Source of the DNA: Pseudomonadota bacterium
GTDB taxonomy: Bacteria; Pseudomonadota; Alphaproteobacteria; Rhizobiales; Beijerinckiaceae
Reading direction: 5' to 3'
Assembly: GCA_023423995.1 (NCBI GenBank)
Contig: JAFAEL010000034.1
Coordinates: forward strand, 1-48,292
DNA length: 48,292 nt
How positions within the stretch are numbered: position 1 is the first letter of the stretch; every line of letters begins with the position of its first letter. Made by a program: the position numbers and the translations under genes. Positions 23,378-32,346 of the stretch are shown here, piece after piece. The notes under the pieces were generated by a model that had not been told where the DNA came from, made no database searches, and worked only from the letters and a program-made list of their open reading frames with translations.

Positions 23378-24318
23378 GAGGGCATTCTCCGCGCTGGCGG
23401 GCCCACGACCAGCAGGGCGAGGGTTGCCGCAAGCGAGAGCATGAGAACCATCTCCAGGCCGACGATCAGCAGCTTCGCGTAGGGCTCAGGAAAGGCGAGG
23501 AAGCTTCCTGCGAGCGGGAAGCCCGCAAGCCCCACGGCGATGAACAGGGCAGGGCCTGCCGCCAGGAGGATGCGCAGCCCCGGCCGGCCCACGCGAGGTG
23601 GCCGGGCGAGCCCCGCGGCCATCACCAGGATCCACATGGCGGCCAGGATCGTGGCTCCCTGGAACTTGCCCCCCGGAGCATCGGCGCCGGCCCATACGAT
23701 ATGGACGCCGACCACGATCCCGAGCGGCGGCAACATGCGGCCAAGGAGAACCAGCGCCTCGTCCCGGGCGGAGCCGGATCCCCGCCCGGGGAGGCCGCCC
23801 CACCACGGGTCGGGGGTCAACGACCACACGCCGACAAGGGCGAGGAGCATCACGATCGTTTCGAGCAGGGTGTCTAGCGCTCGATAGCCGAGGAGGACGG
23901 CCGTGACGGGATTGCCGAGGCCGAAAGCCGATAGGTTCTCGGCGGCGGCAGCCGCGAGGGTCGGGGGCGGATCGGGAAGGCTGAGGACGACGGCTCCGAG
24001 GATGATCGACACCGCCGCGCAGAGCGCGGCCGCAAGGGCACGCTCGGTCTTGCCGGAGGCTTCCGCGAGCGTGCTTCCAAGCCCCCGCATGCGCTTGGCT
24101 GCGATCAGCATCATCACGCCCATCATGCCTCCGCCGATGGCCGCTTCCGTGAGCGCGACGTCGACGGCGCCCAGGCGGACCCAGACGAGCGCCACCAGCA
24201 TCCCGTAGCCGACGAACCCGACCGCCGCCGAGAACGTCGCGCGCACGAGGATCATCCAGAGCGCGATCGCCAGGACCGTCAGGGCGAGTGCGGCGTCGAA
24301 GACGAGCCCGAGCGTCAT
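23374..24318 (-). CDS. Mrp subunit: DUF4040 (MrpA C-terminal part) fused to MnhB domain
   Basis: A 314-residue membrane protein. The N-terminal part (about 1-85) matches the DUF4040/MbhD region, which in standard systems is the C-terminal end of MrpA: VGFVGYGMLVALVWVRLGAVDVALTEAAIGGGM. Then comes a segment with LSAFGLGNPVTAVLLGYRALDTLLE, typical of MbhE/MrpA end helices. An MnhB domain follows (about 190-300; LLPPLGIVVGVHIVWAG, GGKFQGATILAAMWIL). It thus unites MbhD, MbhE and MbhF roles in one chain. ATG 24318 overlaps the mrpG stop by 4 bp; the long open frame upstream is a shadow. The large NuoL-like part of MrpA is missing from the cluster. Confidence 0.85.
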   Translation of the reverse strand: MTLGLVFDAALALTVLAIALWMILVRATFSAAVGFVGYGMLVALVWVRLGAVDVALTEAAIGGGMMGVMMLIAAKRMRGLGSTLAEASGKTERALAAALCAAVSIILGAVVLSLPDPPPTLAAAAAENLSAFGLGNPVTAVLLGYRALDTLLETIVMLLALVGVWSLTPDPWWGGLPGRGSGSARDEALVLLGRMLPPLGIVVGVHIVWAGADAPGGKFQGATILAAMWILVMAAGLARPPRVGRPGLRILLAAGPALFIAVGLAGFPLAGSFLAFPEPYAKLLIVGLEMVLMLSLAATLALLVVGPPARRMPS

Positions 24319-24608
24319 CGTGGGTTCCTCGCCCGCATGACCTGGGCGGCGATGAGCTGCGTCACGGCTGCACTGGAGAGCAGGACGAGCAGCCAGATCG
24401 CGATCAGCTTCAGTCCGCCGAGCACGCCGCCCGCCTGCGGCAGAAGCCCGATCACGACAAGGCCGACACCCATATTGTCGGCCTTCGTCAGGGCATGCAG
24501 CCGCGTAAGCGCGTCGGGGAAACGCAGCAGGCCGACCGTTCCGGCCAGAAGGAAGAACAGGCCGGCCGAGATTGCGACGACGCTGAAGCCGTGGGTCAGG
24601 AGTGTCAC
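24315..24608 (-). CDS. mrpG: Mrp antiporter subunit G
   Basis: A 97-residue protein with three membrane helices. GLLRFPDALTRLHALTKADN is the diagnostic MnhG/PhaG motif (normally LRxPDxxxRxHAxT). The start is GTG at 24608, overlapping the mrpF stop by 4 bp (GTGA); the far longer open frame in the same phase is not coding upstream of this point. Confidence 0.9.
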   Translation of the reverse strand: MTLLTHGFSVVAISAGLFFLLAGTVGLLRFPDALTRLHALTKADNMGVGLVVIGLLPQAGGVLGGLKLIAIWLLVLLSSAAVTQLIAAQVMRARNPR

Positions 24609-24874
24609 CGGTCGTCCCCCCTCGAGACATCGGCCTCTCTCGCGAATGCGGCTGCGGCAAACGGGGCGAGCAGCGCGATCAGCAAAGCGAGGTCGTCCGC
24701 GCCGGGCTCCCCGGTCGCCGCTCCGGCCAGCAGCACGGCGGCGATGCCGCCGGTCCCGAGGAGCTGCGCCGACATGATGCGATCGACATCGCTCGGTCCT
24801 CTCAGGATCCGGAGGAGACCGATCCCGACCGCCAGAAGGGCGACAGCCGCAGCCGCGTTCAGGAACTCGGCCAT
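24605..24874 (-). CDS. mrpF: Mrp antiporter subunit F
   Basis: An 89-residue small membrane protein of the MnhF/PhaF family, with three helices. LRILRGPSDVDRIMSAQLLG is the conserved cytoplasmic loop motif (RGPxxxDRxxA). It overlaps mrpE by 16 bp and mrpG by 4 bp. Confidence 0.9.
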   Translation of the reverse strand: MAEFLNAAAAVALLAVGIGLLRILRGPSDVDRIMSAQLLGTGGIAAVLLAGAATGEPGADDLALLIALLAPFAAAAFAREADVSRGDDR

Positions 24875-25383
24875 GAATGACGATCCTGCCGGAGCGCGCC
24901 CGCAAACAGCGCCTCGTCTGCCGCCAACTGAGCCTGGATCGGTTGCCCGACATCAAGGCAGTGAACCAGGATCGCGCCGGACGCATCCGTGCCGGCCGGC
25001 AATGTGCCGGGCAGAAGACTTTCGAACGCACAGAAGGCGGTTCGCGAAGACGCCGTGGTGAGAGAAGTGGGGTATTGCACGAAGCCTGGACGGAGCGGCA
25101 GGCTCGGAGCGAAGGCCCGTCGCGCGACAACGATCCCCGCCCGGAGGGATTGTGGCAGGAAGCGGAGGACGAGCCGCAGCAAGGGGCGGAGCCGCAATCG
25201 TCCCGCGGCCGGGGGTGCGAGACGCAGGCTCGCCCAGGTGGCGGCGGCTGCCGTGCAGAAGCCGATGACCGTATCGGCAAGCCCGACGCCCGCTACGGAA
25301 AGCCAGAGACACATGAGCGCGAACAGCCTCGCCGCGATCCGTGATGTGCCGGCGCCCTGCCAGAAGTGCGGGGTGAACGCCAT
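24859..25383 (-). CDS. mrpE: Mrp antiporter subunit E
   Basis: A 174-residue MnhE-family protein with N-terminal membrane helices (about 18-40 and 45-55) and a cytoplasmic domain. The conserved segment SRTAFCAFESLLPGTLPAG and ILVHCLDVG match the family's SLTPGT...VHxLD pattern, with the Ser-Leu-Thr-Pro core relaxed to SLLPGT. It is the first gene of the antiporter module, 22 bp after the RND pump gene on the same strand, so read-through transcription from the efflux operon is likely. Confidence 0.85.
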   Translation of the reverse strand: MAFTPHFWQGAGTSRIAARLFALMCLWLSVAGVGLADTVIGFCTAAAATWASLRLAPPAAGRLRLRPLLRLVLRFLPQSLRAGIVVARRAFAPSLPLRPGFVQYPTSLTTASSRTAFCAFESLLPGTLPAGTDASGAILVHCLDVGQPIQAQLAADEALFAGALRQDRHSWPSS

Positions 25384-25405
25384 CGCCGTACCTACCTCGC
25401 CCGCC

Positions 25406-28400
25406 TCACCCCGCCGCCTTCGCCATGACGCGCCCCTCCGCCCGTTCCAGCGACGGTGAAGCGGCCGCTTCTTCGCCGCGGAACCAGGTGACGTAGAGCG
25501 TCGGCAGGAAGACGAGCGTCAGAAGGGACGCCACGAGCAGCCCTCCCATGATCGCGAAGGCCATGGGTCCCCAGAAGACGGTCGGCGCGATCGGCATCAT
25601 GCCGAGCACGGTGGAGCCCGCCGTCAGCAGGATGGGGCGCACGCGCGAGTTGCTCGCGCTGACCACGGCGTCCCAGACGGAGCGTCCCTCGTCGCGATCC
25701 GCCTCGATCTGCGTGAGCAGGATCACGGCGTTTTTGGCCACCATGCCGAGCAGCGACAGAATCCCAAGGATGGCGACGAAGCCGAGGGGCCGGTTGAACA
25801 GCAGCAGAGCCAGGACGACCCCGATGATGCTGAGCGGCACGACGGCGAGGACGAGCGCCACGCGCTGGAAGCTCTGCAGATGGAACATCAGGACAGTCAG
25901 CGTGATCAGGAGCATGACGGGAACGACCGCCACCACGGAAGCGCGGGATTGAGCGCTCTCCTCCGCGATCCCGCCGGTGGCGATGCGGTAGGGCCGCCGA
26001 AGCCCGCCGTTCAGCTCGGCGATAGCAGGCGCGAGCTCGGACACGACGGCCTCCGGCAGCACGCCATCGCTCACGTCCGCCCGCACGGTGAGGGTCGGCA
26101 TGCGGTCGCGCCGCCAGACGAGCGGCAATTCCTGCTCGTAGCTGAAGGTCGCGAACTGGCTGAGCGCCACCGTGCGGCCGCTGGGCAGCGGGACCTGCAG
26201 GTTCCGCAGGGTCTCGACCGAGACCCGCTGATCGGCCGTTGCTCGTGCGACGACGTCGACCAGGTAGATGTCGTCTCTCACCTGAGTGACCGGCGCTCCG
26301 GCGACAGTGGCGTTCAGGGTGGCCGCGAGGCTCTGGGAGCTGAGCCCGAGCATCCGCGCCTGGTCCTGATCGATCCGGACGCGAAGCTGCCGCGTCGGCT
26401 CCATCCAGTCGTAGTTGATGTTCCTCGGCCGGCCGTCCGCAGCGACCGCCTGCGCCACCCGGAGCGCCAACGCTCGCACCTGTTCCGGGTCAGGCCCGCT
26501 CACCCGGTACTGGATCGGCCAGCCGACCGGTGGCCCGAGCTCGAGCGGGTAGACCCTGCTCACGGCATCCGGGAAGTTCTCGGCGAGGACCTTGGCCAGC
26601 TTGGCCTGCAAGCGATCCCGTCCCGCGACGTCCTTGGCGACGATCACGGTCTGCGAGAAGAAGTCGTTGGGAAGCTGGACGTTGAGCGGCAGGTAGAAGC
26701 GGATCGCGCCGCGGCCGACATAGGTGCTCCAACGATCCACATCGGTGTCGCCCTTGAGCACCTCATCGAGGCGCTTCGCCGTGTCGTCGCTCGCGTAGAT
26801 CGATGCGTTTTGGGGAAGCGTGAGATCCACGATCAGCTCCGGCCTGTCGGAGGCCGGGAAGAATTGTTGCGGCACGAACCGGATCGCGAAGAGAGCGAGG
26901 CCGAACGCCCCGACCGTCAGCCCGATGGTCAGCCAGCGCCTCCGCATGGCGGCCTGCAGGAACGGCACGTAGAGACGCTCGAGAAGCCCGGGCTTGCCCG
27001 TCGATCCTTGTTTCGGCGCGCGCACGATCGCCTTTCCGATCAGGGGCGCGAAGATCACGGCAACGAACCAGGAGACGACAAGCGCGATCGCGACGACTGC
27101 GAAGATGGAGAAGGTGTATTCACCCGCGGTGCTCTTCGCGAAGCCGATCGGCACGAATCCCGCGATGGTGATGAGCGTGCCGGCCAGCATGGGCGTGGCG
27201 AGGGTGCGGTAGGCGTAGGTCGCGGCCTCGTCCTTGGTGTCTCCCGCCGCGAGCCGGCGGATCATCGCGTCGACCGTCGTCATCGCGTCGTCGACGAGGA
27301 GCGTGAGGGCTATGATGAGCGCCCCGAGCGACACGCGATGGAGGTCGATGCCGAACAGCGACATCACCAGGAAGACCACCGCGAGCGTCAGGGGGATCGC
27401 GAGCGCCACGACGGCGCCCGGCCGGACCCCAAGGCTCACGAAACTCACGACGATGATGATGGCGATTGCCTGCCACAGCGAGGACGTGAATTCGTTGATG
27501 GCAGTGTCCACGGTGACGGCCTGGTCTGCCACCAGGGTCGGCTCGATACCGACCGGAAGTTCCGCGACGATCTCGGCCATGGTCGTCTTGATGTTGCGAC
27601 CCAGCGCCAGGATATCGCCGGCCTCGCGCATCGCGATCGCGATGCCGATCGCGGGCTGGCCATCGACGCGGAAGAGCGGCTGCGGCGGATCCGCGTAGCC
27701 GCGCCGCACCTCGGCGATGTCGCTCAGCCGGACCATCCGCCCGCCGACGGCGAAGTTTACGGCAGCGACATCCTGCACGGTCTCGAAGGCACCGGAGACC
27801 CGTAGCAGCAGCCGCTCCCGCCCGGTCTCGATGACGCCGGCGGGACGGACCACGTTCTGCGCCCTGAGCGTCGCGATCAGCGACGAGTAGTCCAGCCCCA
27901 GCCCTGCGAGGCGCTGCGTCGAGAACTCAAGGAAAATCTGCTCGTCCTGGGCGCCCAGGATCTCGATCTTCGAGACGTCGGGCACGTCCAGGAGGCGCGA
28001 GCGGATGTCCTCGGCGTGGTCCCGTAGCTCGCGGTGCGTGAAGCCGTCCGCCCTGAGGCCGTAGATGATGCCGTAGGTGTCCCCGAAATCGTCGTTGAAG
28101 CCGGGCCCCACGACTCCCGAGGGGAGCGTGTGGCGGATGTCGCCGACCCGCTTGCGAACCTGGTACCAGAGGTCGGGCACCTCCCGTGGGGGAGTGGAGC
28201 CCTTGAGGTCGACGAAGATGGTCGTGACGCCGGGACGCGTGAAGCTGCGGACCGTGTCGAGATGGGGTGTCTCCTGGACGGCGCGTTCGATCCTCTCCGT
28301 CACCTGCTGCAGCGTGTCGTCCATCGTGGCGCCTGGCCAGGCCGCCTGTACGATCATGGTGCGGAACGTGAAGGCGGGATCTTCGGCTCGCCCGAGGCGC

Positions 28401-28498
28401 AGGAATGCCAGCACTCCCGCCAGAATGGCGGCAGCCATCAGAAAGATCACGAGCGAGGGGCGCCGGATCGACCATTCGGACAGGTTTGGGCCGATCAC
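25406..28498 (-). CDS. RND-family efflux pump, inner-membrane permease
   Basis: A 1030-residue proton-driven exporter of the AcrB/HAE superfamily, with 12 membrane helices and two large periplasmic loops (about 40-335 and 570-865). The proton-relay pair D403-D404 stands in LTLLVDDAMTTVD on helix 4. The matching Lys is in GMVAKNAVILLTQIEAD on helix 10. Helix 1 starts at residue 12 (PSLVIFLMAAAILAGVLAFL). Length is normal. Substrate cannot be told; the sequence is nearer to multidrug (HAE) than heavy-metal (CusA) pumps, which carry Met clusters. It overlaps the adaptor gene by 4 bp. No outer membrane factor gene is nearby. Confidence 0.95.
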   Translation of the reverse strand: MIGPNLSEWSIRRPSLVIFLMAAAILAGVLAFLRLGRAEDPAFTFRTMIVQAAWPGATMDDTLQQVTERIERAVQETPHLDTVRSFTRPGVTTIFVDLKGSTPPREVPDLWYQVRKRVGDIRHTLPSGVVGPGFNDDFGDTYGIIYGLRADGFTHRELRDHAEDIRSRLLDVPDVSKIEILGAQDEQIFLEFSTQRLAGLGLDYSSLIATLRAQNVVRPAGVIETGRERLLLRVSGAFETVQDVAAVNFAVGGRMVRLSDIAEVRRGYADPPQPLFRVDGQPAIGIAIAMREAGDILALGRNIKTTMAEIVAELPVGIEPTLVADQAVTVDTAINEFTSSLWQAIAIIIVVSFVSLGVRPGAVVALAIPLTLAVVFLVMSLFGIDLHRVSLGALIIALTLLVDDAMTTVDAMIRRLAAGDTKDEAATYAYRTLATPMLAGTLITIAGFVPIGFAKSTAGEYTFSIFAVVAIALVVSWFVAVIFAPLIGKAIVRAPKQGSTGKPGLLERLYVPFLQAAMRRRWLTIGLTVGAFGLALFAIRFVPQQFFPASDRPELIVDLTLPQNASIYASDDTAKRLDEVLKGDTDVDRWSTYVGRGAIRFYLPLNVQLPNDFFSQTVIVAKDVAGRDRLQAKLAKVLAENFPDAVSRVYPLELGPPVGWPIQYRVSGPDPEQVRALALRVAQAVAADGRPRNINYDWMEPTRQLRVRIDQDQARMLGLSSQSLAATLNATVAGAPVTQVRDDIYLVDVVARATADQRVSVETLRNLQVPLPSGRTVALSQFATFSYEQELPLVWRRDRMPTLTVRADVSDGVLPEAVVSELAPAIAELNGGLRRPYRIATGGIAEESAQSRASVVAVVPVMLLITLTVLMFHLQSFQRVALVLAVVPLSIIGVVLALLLFNRPLGFVAILGILSLLGMVAKNAVILLTQIEADRDEGRSVWDAVVSASNSRVRPILLTAGSTVLGMMPIAPTVFWGPMAFAIMGGLLVASLLTLVFLPTLYVTWFRGEEAAASPSLERAEGRVMAKAAG

Positions 28499-29640
28499 GA
28501 CGGGGCCCCGAGCAGGCGCACCTTCTGGCCTGGCCGCAGCGCCTGCACGCCGGCCGTGATCACGACATCGCCGGGCTCGATTCCGCGAGAGACGAGAACG
28601 CGGGCCTGGTCGAAGCGCGCGATCTCGATGGGGCGGAGCGCGACCGTCATGTTCGACGCGTCCACGACCCAGACCGCCGGCTGCCCCTCGCTGCCAGTCA
28701 GTGCGCTTGCCGGAACTGCAACCTCGCTGCCGCGGTCGAGCCGCATGCGGCCCGTGACCGTGGCTCCGAGCCGCATCTGCGGTGGCGGGTCGGTGAGCCC
28801 AACTCGGACCTGGAACGTGCCGGTGGCCGGGTCGGCGCGTGGAGACAGCTCCCGGACCCGCCCCGTCGCGATCGCCTCTGGATCCATCGTCAGGGCAACC
28901 TCGACGACCGGGTCGGCAGGCGCCTGATCCTTCACCTGCGGCGGAACGTCGAACACCGCGTCACGCCCGTCCTTCCGGGCGATCTGGACGATCATCTGTC
29001 CAGCCCGCACGACTTCGCCGGGCTCCGCGCCGCGGGCCGTGACCGTGCCGGGAGCATCGGCGGCGAGATCCGTGTAGCTCAGCCGGTCTTGCGCGATGCT
29101 GAGCTGCGCCTGCGCGCTGTCGAGCTGGGCCTGGGTGGTGTTGCGTGCCTGGAGGGCCTGGTCGTAGCGTACTCGGGTCGTCCACCCCCCTGCGAGCAGC
29201 TGGCGCTGGCGATCGTAGTTGTTGCTCGCCTCGTCGAATTGACCGCTCGCGGCCAGGACCGCAGCCTGGGCGGCTCTCAGGGCATTCCTTTCGTTCTCCG
29301 GATCGAGGCGGGCAAGTACCTGGCCCGGCTTGACCGTATCCCCGACATTGACCGGCCGCTCGATCATGCGGCCGTCGATCCGGAACCCGAGATTGACCTC
29401 GGTTTGCGCCTGGACCGTCCCGGTCAGCGTGACGGTCTCTCCGCCTTGCTCCTTGGTGATCGTGATCACCCTGACCGGCCGAGGCTCCGGTGCCGGAGGG
29501 GCCTCGGCGCGGTTGCAGCCGCTGAGCAGCGCGAGCCCGATGCTAGCGACCAAGGTCGTCGCCCCCGGGGCGGCGATTCCCTCCCTGGGGAGCTTCGACC
29601 TCGCCGAGCGGGCTCGGCGCCTCCCTGAGTCCAAACGCAT
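28495..29640 (-). CDS. RND efflux periplasmic adaptor (membrane fusion protein), lipoprotein
   Basis: A 381-residue adaptor linking the RND pump to an outer membrane channel. TLVASIGLALLSGC is a signal with lipobox (LSGC), so Cys42 is probably lipidated. The stretch before it is long and Arg-rich (about 30 residues), and a later start may be the true one. The lipoyl half-motifs flank an alpha-hairpin: NVGDTVKPGQVLARLDPEN before and ADAPGTVTARGAEPGEVV after. Beta-barrel and membrane-proximal domains follow to the end (VRLLGAPS). It is the first gene of the efflux-Mrp transcription unit. Confidence 0.93.
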   Translation of the reverse strand: MRLDSGRRRARSARSKLPREGIAAPGATTLVASIGLALLSGCNRAEAPPAPEPRPVRVITITKEQGGETVTLTGTVQAQTEVNLGFRIDGRMIERPVNVGDTVKPGQVLARLDPENERNALRAAQAAVLAASGQFDEASNNYDRQRQLLAGGWTTRVRYDQALQARNTTQAQLDSAQAQLSIAQDRLSYTDLAADAPGTVTARGAEPGEVVRAGQMIVQIARKDGRDAVFDVPPQVKDQAPADPVVEVALTMDPEAIATGRVRELSPRADPATGTFQVRVGLTDPPPQMRLGATVTGRMRLDRGSEVAVPASALTGSEGQPAVWVVDASNMTVALRPIEIARFDQARVLVSRGIEPGDVVITAGVQALRPGQKVRLLGAPS

Positions 29641-30064
29641 CGATCACTCCAGTCGCCTGCGCTGGATCGCAATTCTGCGGAGACTGCGCGCCCAATCCTC
29701 TCTTCCGGCCCGGGCTCGGAACGAGGAGACGATCCTCCCCGCCGTCATTTAGTTTCTTGATCTATCCAAGATGACCGATCGAAAATTCAAGGCAGCCTCC
29801 GGCTGTCCGGAACAGTAGTCAATCGGGGTTTTCACTGGGGGTACTTAGAGCATTTCCCCAATGTGGCCTCTGGCCTGGAGATGTGCACATTCGGGCGCGG
29901 GCTAGGATTGCTGGCCGATCTTCGCATCGTCGCATGACGACACACATCGATCTGCTCGGACGCAGTCTGGTCTCAGCGCTGAAAGTGCCTGTTTAGGGAG
30001 GCTCGTGAGACATCGGCGACGCGCCAACTAGTTGCCGACGCCAAGCACAATTCAGGAGAGAGAG
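29641..30064. other. Divergent intergenic region, no gene seen
   Basis: These 424 bp separate the efflux adaptor gene from the APC transporter gene. Short open frames cross it but none has a protein-like composition or a ribosome binding site. The part from about 29750 to 29900 is somewhat richer in A/T and probably holds both promoters. AGGAG at 30054-30058 is the ribosome binding site of the transporter gene. I see no clear operator or terminator. Confidence 0.6.
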
Positions 30065-31534
30065 ATGTCCTCGCTTGCATCCGCTCCCGCGCAAGAGAGC
30101 GCCCGAGCCGCGTCAACAACGCAGAAACTCCCGCTCTTCGCGCTGACCGGCATGGTCGTTGGCTCGATGGTCGGGTCCGGCATATTCTCGCTGCCCCGCA
30201 CCTTCGCAATCGCGACGGGCCCGTTCGGCGCCATCATCGCCTGGACCATCGCGGCGGGAGGCATGTACACGCTCGCGCGCGTCTTCCAGCTTCTTGCGGA
30301 ACGCAAGCCCGAGATAGACGCGGGCGTCTACGCGTATGCCCAGGCGGGTTTCGGCAATTACCCGGGCTTCCTGGCAGCTCTCGGCTACTGGATCGGCAGT
30401 TGCATCGGCAACGTTTCGTACTGGGTGCTGATCAAGTCCACGCTCGGGGCGTTCTTTCCGGTTTTCGGCGACGGCAACACGATCGTGGCCATCCTGGTCG
30501 CCTCGGTCGGGATCTGGCTCTTTCACTTCATGATCTTGAGGGGTGTGCAGCAGGCCGCGTTCATCAACACCGTCGTGACGATCGCCAAGATCGTTCCGAT
30601 CCTGGTGTTCATCGTGATCCTGTTTTTCTCCTTCAAAGCAGGCCTATTCCAGGGGAATTTCTGGGGTGGGCAAGGCATGCCGGAGACCACGCTTTTCGAC
30701 CAGGTCCGGGCAACCATGCTCGTCACCGTCTTCGTCTTTCTCGGCATCGAGGGGGCGAGCGTCTATTCCCGCTACGCCAAGGAACGCTCGCATGTGGGCC
30801 TCGCCACGATCATTGGTTTTTTGGGCGTCACGTGCCTCATGGTCCTCGTCACGCTCCTTCCCTATGCCGTGCTCCAACGCGCCGATATCGCCGGGATGCG
30901 GCAGCCATCGATGGCGACGGTTCTCGAGGCCGTGGTGGGGCACTGGGGCGCCGTCTTCGTCAGTGTTGGCCTGCTCGTCTCGGTCCTGGGCGCCTATCTC
31001 GCCTGGTCGCTGATCTGCGCCGAGGTGCTGTCCGCGGCAGGTCGGACGAAGGACATGCCAAGCATCTTCGCCACGGAGAACGAGAACCGAGTGCCCGCGG
31101 CCGCACTGTGGCTGACGAACATCGTCGTCCAGCTCTTCGTCATCAGCACCTACTGGTCCACCGATGCATTCACGCTCATGCTGAACCTGACGAGCGTGAT
31201 GTCGCTCATCCCGTTCTTCCTCGTGGCGGCCTACGCATTTCTCCTGATCCGACGCGGCGAAACCTACGACACCAGGGGCGAGGAGCGCCGACGCGACCTG
31301 ATATTCGCCGGCATCGCGGTGGCCTATACGGTGTTCCTGATCTTCGCCGCCGGAACCAAGTTCCTGGTCTTGTCGGCCATTCTCTACGGCCCCGGAACGG
31401 TCCTGTACTTCTGGGCGCGGCGCGAGCAGGGAGCGCAGGTGTTCACGCCGATCGAATGGGGGATCTTCGCGGCCGCAATGGTGCTGTGCGCGATCGGCAT
31501 CCACGGGCTCGCGACGGGGTACATCACGATCTGA
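30065..31534 (+). CDS. Basic amino acid/polyamine antiporter (APC family)
   Basis: A 489-residue transporter with 12-13 membrane helices. The APC signature stands in helix 1: ALTGMVVGSMVGSGIFSLPR. The family most like it is the APA group (TC 2.A.3.2: ArcD arginine/ornithine, LysP-like and agmatine exchangers); EIDAGVYAYAQAGFGNYPGF and FLGIEGASVYSRYAKERSHVG are typical of that group. The substrate is probably a basic amino acid or polyamine, but the exact pair is unknown. ATG 30065 lies 6 bp after AGGAG. No decarboxylase or deiminase gene is adjacent. It stands alone, convergent with the two-component genes. Confidence 0.92.
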   Translation: MSSLASAPAQESARAASTTQKLPLFALTGMVVGSMVGSGIFSLPRTFAIATGPFGAIIAWTIAAGGMYTLARVFQLLAERKPEIDAGVYAYAQAGFGNYPGFLAALGYWIGSCIGNVSYWVLIKSTLGAFFPVFGDGNTIVAILVASVGIWLFHFMILRGVQQAAFINTVVTIAKIVPILVFIVILFFSFKAGLFQGNFWGGQGMPETTLFDQVRATMLVTVFVFLGIEGASVYSRYAKERSHVGLATIIGFLGVTCLMVLVTLLPYAVLQRADIAGMRQPSMATVLEAVVGHWGAVFVSVGLLVSVLGAYLAWSLICAEVLSAAGRTKDMPSIFATENENRVPAAALWLTNIVVQLFVISTYWSTDAFTLMLNLTSVMSLIPFFLVAAYAFLLIRRGETYDTRGEERRRDLIFAGIAVAYTVFLIFAAGTKFLVLSAILYGPGTVLYFWARREQGAQVFTPIEWGIFAAAMVLCAIGIHGLATGYITI

Positions 31535-31607
31535 GATCCTGCCTCGCACAGGCCGCAGCGGGCGGAGGTGCGGCTTCCTAAGGTGATTGGCGTGACCGGC
31601 CGACGCC

Positions 31608-32234
31608 TCAAGACCGTACCAGCCCTTGCCGGACGGCATAGCGTACGAGCTCGGCGAGGTTCTTCAGATTGAGCTTGCGCATCACAGAGGCCCGATGGGC
31701 CTCGACAGTCTTTACGCTCAGGTTCAGCTGCCGAGCGATCTCCTTGCTGCTGTAGGCGTCGGCGATGCGCTTGACGATCTCTTCCTCGCGGCGCGTGAGG
31801 GCGGACCCGCCGGTGGAGACCTCCACGAAGCTTGCCAGCAGGAGCTCGGAAATCTCGCCGCTGAAATACGGCTGCTTCATCGCGAGCGCCGCAAGGGCGT
31901 GGAGCAGATGCTCGCCCGCTTCGCTCTTATGGACGAAGCCGCGAGCTCCGGCCTGGAGCGCGCCGCAGAGCAGCGCCTGGTCGTCGTACTGCGTGAAGAT
32001 CAGGATCTGGCAGTCGGGGCAGACCAGCTTGAGCTGGCGGGCTGTCTCCACGCCGTTGAGCCCCGGCATCGAGAAATCCACGATCGCGGCATCCGGCTTC
32101 TCGCGCCGGGCGATCTCGGCCGCACTGGAGCCGTCCTCCGCCTCGCCGCATACCTCATGCGAGCCGGATTCCTCGAGTAACGATCGGATGCCGCGCCGTA
32201 CGACGGCATGATCGTCGATCAAGAGCACTCGCAC
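31608..32234 (-). CDS. NarL/FixJ-family response regulator
   Basis: A 208-residue two-domain regulator. The receiver has D7-D8 after VRVLLIDDHAVVRRG, phosphoacceptor in AIVDFSMPGLNG and Lys in FVHKSEAG. The LuxR-type helix-turn-helix is at the C-terminus (SALTRREEEIVKRIADAYSS, EIARQLNLSVKTVEAHR). The start is GTG at 32234, 6 bp after GGAGGAG; the longer open frame adds 27 residues with no homology to the receiver fold. It is a paralogue of the regulator encoded just upstream and lies last in the kinase-regulator-regulator row. Confidence 0.93.
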   Translation of the reverse strand: MRVLLIDDHAVVRRGIRSLLEESGSHEVCGEAEDGSSAAEIARREKPDAAIVDFSMPGLNGVETARQLKLVCPDCQILIFTQYDDQALLCGALQAGARGFVHKSEAGEHLLHALAALAMKQPYFSGEISELLLASFVEVSTGGSALTRREEEIVKRIADAYSSKEIARQLNLSVKTVEAHRASVMRKLNLKNLAELVRYAVRQGLVRS

Positions 32235-32289
32235 GCCATGCTCCTCCGGACGCGAACTCCCCTTATCTTCCGGGCGCGTCCCGATTTGT

Positions 32290-32312
32290 ACCCTAGGGGA
32301 AACACCTAGGGT
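32290..32312. promoter_or_regulatory. Perfect inverted repeat between two regulator genes
   Basis: ACCCTAGG (32290-32297) and CCTAGGGT (32305-32312) are perfect 8-bp inverted repeats, 7 bp apart. They lie in the 112-bp gap between the two NarL-type regulator genes, 56 bp before the GTG of the second. LuxR/NarL-type proteins bind such dyads, so it may be an operator of one of these regulators. As RNA it could also form a stem-loop that limits read-through, though no T-tract follows. Confidence 0.45.
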
Positions 32313-32346
32313 CATCCGGCTTGCACGCCCGTGCCGAGACGCCTGC

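Noticed and set aside
25880..27805. Plus-strand open frame of 641 codons opposite the RND pump
   Set aside because: The product is almost only Arg, Asp, His and Gly with no fold signature; the pump on the minus strand explains the coding bias.
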